Below are positions 1 through 7,500 of a stretch of 16,955 nucleotides of DNA, piece by piece; within the stretch, counting starts at the first letter, position 1; each line of letters begins with the position of its first letter. The translations under genes were made by a program, and so were the position numbers. A model generated the notes under the pieces. The model made no database searches. It was given only the letters and a program-made list of their open reading frames with translations, and was not told where the DNA came from. This DNA comes from an uncultured Magnetococcales bacterium (GTDB taxonomy: Bacteria > Pseudomonadota > Magnetococcia > Magnetococcales > Magnetaquicoccaceae), in the NCBI GenBank assembly GCA_903913345.1, contig CAIWLA010000105.1, forward strand, positions 1 through 16,955, read 5' to 3'.

Positions 1-383
1 CCCCCACCCCGGGTACTGGTAAAGACCGCCCCCCAGATTTCCAGCTGACACGGATTGCCCTGTTCTCCGCAACAGACCGTCAGGGCCGTGGTGATGGGAT
101 CGAAGGCCGGGGCCAGTTTCATCAGACTGTTGACGGTGAATGGCTGCCGTTTTTCCAGGGTCAGCAATACACTGTCCCCGGCCGGTCCCCGATGGGCAAA
201 CTCCTCCGGTTCCATCAGTGAAACCGTCACCTGTACCGGACGTTCCTCCTCCCGATGCAGGCCGGCGAGAAAAACCGTCTCCATCAGGGTCTTGATCACC
301 GGAAAAGGGGGTGCCAACTTGCGGATATCGGAGGATCGATTCCAGAGAGTAATGACTTGTTCGATGATTTTGCTGTCAAACAT
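1..383 (-). CDS. DACNV-type sensor domain protein, N-terminal part (probable diadenylate cyclase), cut by window edge
   Basis: Reading leftwards from ATG at 383-381, the frame stays open for 127 codons to the window edge, so the 3' part is missing. A clear ribosome binding site (GGGAG) lies 9 bases upstream of the ATG. Visible in the translation: FLAGLHREEERPVQVTVSL (residues 38-56), PFTVNSLMKLAPAF (81-94), FDPITTALTV (94-103) and LEIWGAVF (114-121). From memory this pattern (a charged strand, then PFTV.xL.KLA..xDP.T..L.V, then L.IWG) matches the DACNV sensor domain, which normally sits in front of a DisA_N diadenylate cyclase domain in proteins of about 400 aa. The catalytic domain would lie to the left of this window and cannot be checked. 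If present, the protein would make c-di-AMP or a related dinucleotide in response to an unknown ligand. It is divergent from the epimerase gene. Recognition rests on pattern memory only; the gene itself is better supported than its name. Confidence 0.62.
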   Translation of the reverse strand, partial: MFDSKIIEQVITLWNRSSDIRKLAPPFPVIKTLMETVFLAGLHREEERPVQVTVSLMEPEEFAHRGPAGDSVLLTLEKRQPFTVNSLMKLAPAFDPITTALTVCCGEQGNPCQLEIWGAVFTSTRGG

Positions 384-645
384 CGATCTGTTCTCCCGTT
401 GGTCTGTTGGTGTGAAAAAGATCCTTGATGTCACAGCATCGACGATGGAGGCAATGGTTGGCGTGCATGGGGAAGAGATTTTTTTGGATCCGATCGGAAA
501 AACCATTCAAAAACAGCCAACGGAGAGACGAACCCGCGATTATGGGTTGTTTTCGGGTGGGTGGCCTGTTACGTTAACGGGCTGAGGACGGAATCAACAG
601 GGTTTTCTCTCATTCAACCCCGGATAAAGAGGATCGGTATGACCC
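384..645. other. Divergent intergenic region, no gene seen
   Basis: These 262 bases separate the leftward DACNV gene from the rightward epimerase. I see no convincing coding frame on either strand. Two small palindromes are present: CCGATCGG at 490-497, bordered by a T-run at 479-485 and an A-run at 498-502, and CGTTAACG at 572-579. Promoters for both flanking genes should lie here, but no -35/-10 pair with good spacing stands out. The best rightward candidate, TTGTTT at 547-552 with TACGTT at 570-575 (17-base spacer), matches only 3 of 6 at each box. Confidence 0.5.
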
Positions 646-1668
646 ATGCAGGAAAAACCCGTTGCCGTTGTGACCGGCGGGGCCGGATTCATCGGCAGTC
701 ACATGACAGACCGCTTGCTGCAAGAGGGATACCGGGTGCGTGTGGTGGACAACCTGACGGGGGGGCGCGTCTCCAATCTGGCGCACCATGCCCACAATCC
801 CGATCTGGTGCTGGAAGAGTGCGATATACGCACCCTGCCAACGGATAGCCCCATTTTTGAAGATGTGCGCCACGTCTTTCATTTTGCCGGTATTGGCGAT
901 ATTGTCCCTTCCATTGAACAGCCGATCGAATACATGGCCACCAATGTCCAGGGGACGGTGCGTACCCTGGAAGCGGCGCGCCACGGCGGACGGTTGAGCC
1001 TGCGCCGTTTCGTCTATGCCGCCTCCTCTTCCTGCTATGGTTTGGCCAAAACCCCCACGGGGGAAGAGTATCCCATCCAACCCCAATATCCCTACGCATT
1101 GAGCAAATATCAGGGCGAACAGACGGTTTTGCACTGGAGCCAGGTCTATGATCTGCCGGTCAACTCGATGCGCATTTTTAACGCCTACGGTCCACGGGTG
1201 CGGACAACGGGTGCCTATGGTGCCGTATTCGGGGTCTTTTTTCGGCAGAAACTGGCGGGAAAGCCCTTCACGGTGGTGGGCGACGGGACGCAAACCCGGG
1301 ATTTCATCTATGTCACCGATGTGGTGGATGCCTTTTTTCGGGCCGCCATCTGTCCGCAGGTCGGTGAAATCTATAATGTGGGTGCGGACAATCCCCAGTC
1401 CATTCTGCGCCTGGTGGCACTGCTGGGCGGTCAGGTGGACAACAAGGATGTGGTGTTTATCCCCAAACGTCCAGGCGAGCCGGATTGCACCTGGGCCAAC
1501 AGCCACAAGATTACCCACCAGTTGGGCTGGAAACCTCAGGTGGATTTTGCAACCGGAGTCGGCATCATGTTGAAAGATATTGAAAAATGGCGCGATGCCC
1601 CCCTGTGGGATGCCGACAGTATTGCCGCCGCCACCGCCACATGGTTCAAACATATGGATAAAAAATAG
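646..1668 (+). CDS. NAD-dependent epimerase/dehydratase (extended SDR, nucleotide-sugar type)
   Basis: This 340-aa protein has the full extended short-chain dehydrogenase/reductase signature. There is a Rossmann dinucleotide loop TGGAGFIGS at residues 10-18, and the acid D35 at the end of beta-2 points to NAD rather than NADP. The active-site serine region is AASSSCYG (125-132) and the catalytic YxxxK is Y150-K154. The substrate-side motifs are VGDGTQTRDFIYV (211-223), YNVG (243-246) and RPGEPDCTWA (275-284), followed by LGWKP (293-297). These match UDP-GlcNAc/UDP-Glc 4-epimerases and dTDP-glucose 4,6-dehydratases of surface-polysaccharide pathways; the exact substrate cannot be assigned. The protein should be cytoplasmic. 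The ATG at 646 is preceded by AGAGGA about 12 bases upstream. The ATG at 639 is in another frame. The stop lies three bases before tamA, so co-transcription with tamA is likely although the functions are not obviously linked. Confidence 0.92.
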   Translation: MQEKPVAVVTGGAGFIGSHMTDRLLQEGYRVRVVDNLTGGRVSNLAHHAHNPDLVLEECDIRTLPTDSPIFEDVRHVFHFAGIGDIVPSIEQPIEYMATNVQGTVRTLEAARHGGRLSLRRFVYAASSSCYGLAKTPTGEEYPIQPQYPYALSKYQGEQTVLHWSQVYDLPVNSMRIFNAYGPRVRTTGAYGAVFGVFFRQKLAGKPFTVVGDGTQTRDFIYVTDVVDAFFRAAICPQVGEIYNVGADNPQSILRLVALLGGQVDNKDVVFIPKRPGEPDCTWANSHKITHQLGWKPQVDFATGVGIMLKDIEKWRDAPLWDADSIAAATATWFKHMDKK

Positions 1669-1671
1669 CCG

Positions 1672-3552
1672 ATGAGATCTGCTCGCCTGTGGGTTTTTCT
1701 GGTGTGTCTGTGGCTGGCCGGCGGTCTGTTGTGGTCCACTGGTCTGACCTGGGCGGAAGAGGCGGGAATTCCCTATGAGGTGCAGTTCCAGGGGCTGAAT
1801 CCCCAGGAGGAAAGCAGTCTGGAACCGTTGTTGCGCTCTGCCAGCGGTTGCGAACGGGAAAAAGGGTCGCGGCCAGCCAGTCGATTTGTGCTGTTGCGCC
1901 GCGCCAGGAAGGATCATCGCCTGTTGGTGGGTCTGCTCCATTCGCGGGGCTATTTCGCCGCCGGGGTCACCTCTGATCTGGATTGGGCCTCTGTACCGGC
2001 GCAGGTCATCTTGACGGTCACCCCCGGTCCGCTCTACCACCTGGGTCAGGTGACCATCGCGGTGCAGTCACCGCCGCCCGCCCCCCTTGCCCAACCGGAT
2101 GGCCAGGAGAAGGGACGGTTTGCGGTCGCCTTTGTCCCCCCGACAGGGGCCGAATTGGCCCTGGAACCCGGTGGAGAGGCCATCTCCCGATCCATTTTTG
2201 CCGCCGAGGAACGGCTCCTCCAGGCCGCCAAAAAACAGGGCTTCGCCTTTGCCAAACTGGCCAAACGCCAGACCCTGCTCGATCATGACCACCAGACCCT
2301 GGATGTTGCCCTGCACATCGAGACCGGTCCGCCGGTATGGCTCGGTGGCGTCACCCTGACGGGAACGGAGGGTATCGATGTCGATTATCTGTATAAACGG
2401 ATTCCCTGGACGCCTGCACCGACACCGGAACAGGCCACCCTCTTTCAGCCACACCGGATGGAAGAGGCCAAAAAGGCCCTGATGGCCACCGGATTGTTCA
2501 ATGCCGTACAGGTGCGGATCGACCCGGAACCGGATGGACAGGGCCTCCACCCGGTCACGATGGATCTGACCCAACGCAAACCCCATTCGATCACCAGCGG
2601 GGTGGGGTACAGCACGGGAACCGGGGCCAAGGTGGCCGCCAGTTGGGAAAATCGCAATATCATGGGGGCCGGGGAATCGTTGCAGGTCAAAGGTCAGGCG
2701 GCCTTGAATCTGCTCCAACTGGATGCATCGTTCAGCAAACCCGATTTTTTGCAGATGCAACAAAAATTGTTGCTCTCCGCCAGTCTGGACGAGGAAAACA
2801 CCGAAGCCTTCTACAAAAATTCCCTGGGCTTCGATGCGGGACTCAGTCATCCTTTGGAACCTCAGGTGGAACTCTCTTATGGCCTCGGTTATCGACTGGT
2901 CGATGAAAAAGATCAGAGCGGTACCCAACAGGAAAGGGTGTTCGGTCTCTTTTCCACGCCGGTCAAGCTGGCCTGGGATCGGCGGGACAATCTGCTCGAC
3001 CCCAGCCAGGGCTGGTACATGAACCTGATGGGTTCCGGGATTGTGGATACCCTGGGGACGGGGGTCTGGTTTGGCAAATTTTCCGGTCAGTATCGCCTCT
3101 ATTATCCCCTGCTGGATCCCCCCCATGCCCTGGTTCTGGCCGGACGCCTGGGTGCCGGAACCATCTCTGGAACCGCACGGGAAGCCGTCCCGGCGGATGA
3201 ACGGTTTTTTGTGGGCGGGGGCGGGTCATTGCGGGGGTATGGCTACCAGATGGCCGGTGAGGTGGATGCCAACCACAAACCCCTGGGGGGCCGATCCATG
3301 CTGGAATTTTCGACGGAGGTCCGGTGGCAGACGAGTGAATCCTTTGGCCTGGTGACCTTTCTGGATGGCGGGCGATCCTTTGCGGGCAATATGCCGGATG
3401 TCAACGAAACCTTGTTGTTGGGAGCGGGGGGCGGCATCCGGTACAAAACCCCGATTGGACCGTTGCGTCTGGATGTCGGAGTCCCCCTGCAACGTCGTCC
3501 GGGGATCGATGACCCCTATCAGATTTATGTGAGCGTTGGCCAAGCCTTTTGA
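1672..3552 (+). CDS. tamA: TamA-like outer-membrane protein (Omp85/BamA superfamily)
   Basis: This 626-aa protein starts with a signal peptide (hydrophobic VFLVCLWLAGGLLW at residues 8-21, probable cleavage after TWA at 28). POTRA-like domains follow: roughly 33-117 (with the family-like RGYFAAGV at 92-99), 120-220 (interrupted by a proline-rich insert near 134-158) and 222-300 (with FNAVQVRID at 276-284). From about 305 the sequence alternates like a beta-barrel. It carries WDRRDNLLDPSQGWY (435-449), the Omp85 loop-6 motif GGGGSLRGYG (515-524), YKTPIGPLRLDVGVPL (591-606) and a terminal Phe (626), the usual signal for barrel insertion. Three POTRA domains plus a barrel is the TamA layout, shorter than BamA with five POTRAs. 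Together with TamB encoded downstream it should form the TAM envelope machine for autotransporter assembly or inter-membrane phospholipid movement. The gene begins three bases after the epimerase stop with only a weak ribosome site. Confidence 0.9.
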   Translation: MRSARLWVFLVCLWLAGGLLWSTGLTWAEEAGIPYEVQFQGLNPQEESSLEPLLRSASGCEREKGSRPASRFVLLRRARKDHRLLVGLLHSRGYFAAGVTSDLDWASVPAQVILTVTPGPLYHLGQVTIAVQSPPPAPLAQPDGQEKGRFAVAFVPPTGAELALEPGGEAISRSIFAAEERLLQAAKKQGFAFAKLAKRQTLLDHDHQTLDVALHIETGPPVWLGGVTLTGTEGIDVDYLYKRIPWTPAPTPEQATLFQPHRMEEAKKALMATGLFNAVQVRIDPEPDGQGLHPVTMDLTQRKPHSITSGVGYSTGTGAKVAASWENRNIMGAGESLQVKGQAALNLLQLDASFSKPDFLQMQQKLLLSASLDEENTEAFYKNSLGFDAGLSHPLEPQVELSYGLGYRLVDEKDQSGTQQERVFGLFSTPVKLAWDRRDNLLDPSQGWYMNLMGSGIVDTLGTGVWFGKFSGQYRLYYPLLDPPHALVLAGRLGAGTISGTAREAVPADERFFVGGGGSLRGYGYQMAGEVDANHKPLGGRSMLEFSTEVRWQTSESFGLVTFLDGGRSFAGNMPDVNETLLLGAGGGIRYKTPIGPLRLDVGVPLQRRPGIDDPYQIYVSVGQAF

Positions 3553-3622
3553 CGGCAGCGGCCCGCTCTGACCCCAGGCAAACCGATCCGTTGGGCCACG
3601 GTTGCCGGATCTTTAAAACCCG

Positions 3623-3652
3623 TTGGAATCCTGGTCTGAATCATGCTAGACT
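3623..3652 (+). promoter_or_regulatory. Possible promoter for the CheW-CZB gene
   Basis: TTGGAA at 3623-3628 (4 of 6 to the -35 consensus) is followed after 18 bases by TAGACT at 3647-3652 (4 of 6 to the -10 consensus). A TG dinucleotide at 3644-3645 gives an extended -10. Transcription would start near 3659, about 47 bases before the chosen ATG at 3706. It would suggest that the coupling protein is expressed independently of tamA. This is a match by eye only. Confidence 0.3.
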
Positions 3653-3690
3653 CTCAGACAATCGGGTATCCATCGATCCATTGTGTCGGG

Positions 3691-3698
3691 GGGGAGGG
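3691..3698 (+). promoter_or_regulatory. Ribosome binding site that decides the CheW-CZB start
   Basis: GGGGAGGG ends seven bases before the ATG at 3706. The in-frame upstream ATG at 3643 lies inside the putative promoter and encodes a 21-residue prefix that does not resemble CheW. The start at 3706 is therefore preferred. Confidence 0.7.
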
Positions 3699-3705
3699 TA
3701 AAAGA

Positions 3706-4518
3706 ATGGTCGCCAGTTTTCCAAGTGATGTCGAATATCTCGTCTTTACGGTCAGCCAGGGCCGCTATGGCATTCCGGGTGCGGAGGTGCTCTCCGTCAT
3801 GGATATGCCGACCTGTACCCTGGTGCCCCATCTGCCTTCGGATGTACGGGGGGTCATTGCCTTTCGGGGGGGCAATATTCCCCTGTTTGACCTGCGTATC
3901 TGTTTTGGTGCGCGCGCCCGCACGGCTGAGACCGAAGAGCTGGTGACCACCATGGGGATGTGCAAACAGGATCATATCAACTGGGTCAACAAACTGAAAG
4001 ACGAAGTACTGAATGGCAAGCCCATTACCGTGCAGACCGATCCCCATAAATGTGCCTTCGGCAAATGGTATGACCAATTCCAGAGCGACAATGTCAATCT
4101 CTCTGCCTATATGCACCGTTTTGACAACCCGCACCAGGAGATTCACCGGGTAGCGATCGATGCGGCTGAATTGTGCCGGGATGGCTGCAATCCCCAGCGG
4201 GCACGGGATTTGATCCACCGCACCGAAACCGGGGTGCTGGCTCGTCTGATCGAGCTGTTTGATGGCATTTCCGATCAGGTGCGCAAATATTTGCTGGAAT
4301 ATGCCATCATTCTGCAAGTGGACGGCGAACTGTTTGCCATTGCGGTGGACGACATCAACTTTTTCAGCCGACTCACCCGGATTGAACATCCTTTGCCCTC
4401 CGGTTCGGTGCCGCAGGGATCCAGCCTGGTACAGGCCCTGGGCCGCTATCGGGAGGAGGGCAGTACGGAAGAAAAGGATGTTCTGTTGTTGGATATGACC
4501 CTCATCACCCAGCAGTGA
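3706..4518 (+). CDS. CheW-like coupling protein with an inserted CZB zinc-binding domain
   Basis: This 270-aa protein has two CheW halves around an inserted CZB (chemoreceptor zinc-binding) domain. Residues 8-68 hold the first half: EYLVFTV (10-16), YGIP (21-24), a VRGVIAFRGGNIPLFDLR stretch (47-64). Residues about 88-150 are a CZB domain with candidate zinc ligands H90 (in HINW), C116 (in CAFGKWY, 116-122), H143 and H147 (NPHQEIH). The C-to-H spacings of 27 and 4 equal those I recall for DgcZ of E. coli. Residues about 193-268 return to CheW: YAIILQVDGELFAIAVDDI (199-217) and VLLLDM (259-264). CheW couples chemoreceptors to the kinase CheA. CZB domains sense zinc and, through the ligand cysteine, hypochlorous acid. 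The inferred role is a coupling protein whose signalling changes with zinc or oxidant. It lies between tamA and tamB, with gaps of 153 and 62 bases. No CheA or receptor gene is in the window. Confidence 0.87.
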   Translation: MVASFPSDVEYLVFTVSQGRYGIPGAEVLSVMDMPTCTLVPHLPSDVRGVIAFRGGNIPLFDLRICFGARARTAETEELVTTMGMCKQDHINWVNKLKDEVLNGKPITVQTDPHKCAFGKWYDQFQSDNVNLSAYMHRFDNPHQEIHRVAIDAAELCRDGCNPQRARDLIHRTETGVLARLIELFDGISDQVRKYLLEYAIILQVDGELFAIAVDDINFFSRLTRIEHPLPSGSVPQGSSLVQALGRYREEGSTEEKDVLLLDMTLITQQ

Positions 4519-4580
4519 CGGTCCGTATCGGCGGTCTGATCCAATCTGGTGACCTTGACGCATAGGGACTTGGATGACCC

Positions 4581-7500
4581 ATGGCCACCACTGACGTGAC
4601 CCCGCCGGATCCGCAGGGGGGATCCCCTTCCTCCCGGTTTTCTGCGTGGTCGAAAGGGGTGGCGGCTGCCCTTCTCCTGCTCGTCGTCCTGCTGATCTCT
4701 GCCCTGCTGGCCCTGCAAGGCAAACCCAGTCAACACCTGTTGGCCCAACTCCTGGAACAATGGCTCAGTGGCCCGAATGGTCGGGTGACGGTGCAGGGGT
4801 TGCACGGCCAGTTCCCCTGGGAGGGGACCGTTGGCCACCTGTCCTGGACGGATCGGGATGGCACCTGGCTGGAGATCGAACGGTTGCACTGGGCCTGGTC
4901 GCCCGCCGCCCTGTGGCGGGGAGAGGTGCAGATCCAGGTCGTGGAGGCCGAACAGATCCATCTTTATCGTCAACCCCGCGCCAACCCGGACGGGGCATCG
5001 GAACCGGTCACCCCATCCTCCTGGTCACCGCTTGCCCATCTCCCACCGGTCCTGGTGGACCGTTTGCACCTGACCGAACTCCTTCTGGATGCCGAAGCCT
5101 ATGGACAGGCGGCCCGTTTTTCCCTGGACGGGGAGATCCAGAACCGGACCAGCCCCGCTTCCCCCACTGACCCCGATGCCACCCAATGGCAAGCCAAACT
5201 GGCCATACATCCCCTGGATGCCGGCGATACCCGATTGAACCTGCACGCCCAACTCTCCCCGGCGGGGCCTTTGCGGGGGGATTCCCGGTTGACCCTGACC
5301 CTGGAAGGAGAGGAACGGAGCGGACTGCTGGCCGCCCTGACCGGTTGGAGAGCGGCCAAGGGGGTCCATTTTCACTTGACCGGACACGGTCCACTGGCGG
5401 CCTGGCAGGGCCAGTTGCAGACCACGGTCGAGGGGGTGGGGGGGGTAAAGGGTGCCCTCCATCTGACCTATACCGACCACCCCGTTGTCCAGTTTGCGGG
5501 ACGGGCCGAGGGGGATTCCACCCTGCTCGGTGCCGAGTGGACCGCCCTGCTGGTCCCGGTCAACGCCGCGCACCCGGACGCTGTGGCACTCGATCTGAAC
5601 CTGGAGGCGGAATGGCTGGAGGGTCGCACCGTTCGTCTCCGTCATCTGGCCATTGGCTCGCCGTTGGTGCAGATGCAGGGTCAGGGCACCTGGGCATGGC
5701 CGGCCCAACAGGGAGAGGCCACCCTCCAGGTGACGATACCCCAATTGACCGCCGTCTCGGCCCTGACGGGTCTGCCCTGGCAGCGTGGCACCCTGTCGGC
5801 GACTCTGGCAGCCAAAGGCCATTGGCCCGATCCCCACCTCCAATTGACCGCCGAGGCCACCGATCTGGCCGTGGCGACGTGGCAGGTCAAACAGAGTACG
5901 CTCCAATGGGAAGGCACCCTGGTCCAGGGAGCAGACTCCCCCTTTCATGGCGAGGGCCGTGTGGTCGGACTGCGTTCCGGGGATGGACCAGATCTTGGCT
6001 CGGAGCCATGGATCTGGTCTGCCGATCTGACCATGCTGACCACCGGTGCGGCCCGACTGACCCGGATGACCCTGACCGATCACAATCTGACCGCCCGGTT
6101 GCAGGGGGCCATCGATTGGACCCAACAGAGCGGGCAAGGCCAGTGGCAGGTGACGATGATCCGCCTCTCCGACTGGATCCGACGGGTGGTTCCAGACCAT
6201 GCCCCGATCGAGGGGGAGGGGGAGTGGTCCGGTCAATTGACCCTGACCCCGCCGGGCGGATTGGGCGAACAGGCCACGCCGTTCCAATTGACGACCACCC
6301 TGACGGGTGCCGTGTCGTCCGTGCAGGGTCTGCCCGAGGCGGCACATATTTTATTGGGTGCGACAATCCAGACCGAGGCCAACCTCTCCTGGGCGGGAAA
6401 AGGGTTGGCCATCACCCATCTGAACATCCAGGGAGAGCGGATGCAATGGCAGGGAACCGGGCAGGTAGACCTGGGCAGCCAGCAGATGACGGGACAGGTT
6501 CAGATCCATATACCCCAATTGGCCCCTCTCTCCCCGCTGGCGGGTCTCCCGCTCAAGGGGGATCTCTGGGCGGATATGCAACTGGATGGTCTCCTCTCGA
6601 TGCCACACCTGCACATGGCGGTGCACGCCCCTGTCATCGATGTGGGAAAGGTCCATTGGGAAAGGCCCAACCTCCTTCTGGTGAACGATGGATGGGATCC
6701 CACCCCCCATGGCAGGTTGACGCTGGATCTGCCGGGGGTGGACAAAAAACCGTTGCCCATGACCGGTTCCTACCGTCTGGAAGAGACCCGGTTGCACCTG
6801 ACCGATCTGCACCTGCCCTGGCCCGGTGGCGAACTGACGGGGGAACCGGTGCAGGTGGACTGGGCACAGGGGATCATCGATGGCCAACTGCACGGCAAAA
6901 CCGCCACCCCCGGTCCGTGGGCAGAGTGGTTGACCGGTTCGATCCATCCGCTCGCCTCCGAATGGGCTGGTACTGTGGCGGTGAATCTGCACTGGGCCGG
7001 GGAGGGTCGGCGGCAAAACCTGGAGGCCAGTGTGCAGGGCCAACTGCTCCGGGGTGGTTCCAACCTGCTCGAAAAGGCAACGCTTCAGGCCAGGCTGGCG
7101 GACCTTTGGGGCAAAACCAACGGCACGGTTGAGGGAAAGATTCATCGGCTGCATTGGAAAAATACCCAGATACACGATGCCCAGTGGACGATGGCGGGCA
7201 CCCGCCAATCGGCCACCGTGACGATGAGCGGCAAAGGGTTGCTGACCCTGGGGAAGAGTCCAGACGCGCCATTTCCCATCCCGCTGACCACCCGCCCGAC
7301 GCCTGGAGTGACCAGACAGGAGGGATTTGATTGGCAGGTTCGTGGCACCCTGGGCATGGATGACAAAGGAGTGATACGCGGCACGTTGGCCGAGTGGACG
7401 GGTCGCATCGGCCCGGAGATGTTGCGATTGGACGAACCGGCCCATCTGGTCCTGACCCCCTCCGGCACCCATGCCAGGGGTGGTTTTCACCTGGATCTGG

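Noticed and set aside
55..585. Rightward 176-codon open frame at the left edge
   Set aside because: It runs opposite to the DACNV-like gene, which has a good ribosome site and a family-like translation. The rightward frame has neither.
610..2040. Long leftward open frame (476 codons) opposite the epimerase and the start of tamA
   Set aside because: It lies antisense to two genes with clear family motifs, and its translation is rich in G, H, Q and P without any domain. It is a by-product of GC-rich codon usage.
5025..6347. Leftward 440-codon open frame opposite tamB
   Set aside because: It is antisense to tamB, has glycine/glutamine-rich composition and no supporting ribosome site or domain.
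5186..7132. Rightward 648-codon open frame inside tamB
   Set aside because: It is an alternative phase of tamB. The translation is low-complexity in R, G, P and D, with no recognisable domain, whereas the tamB frame continues unbroken to the family C-terminal domain.
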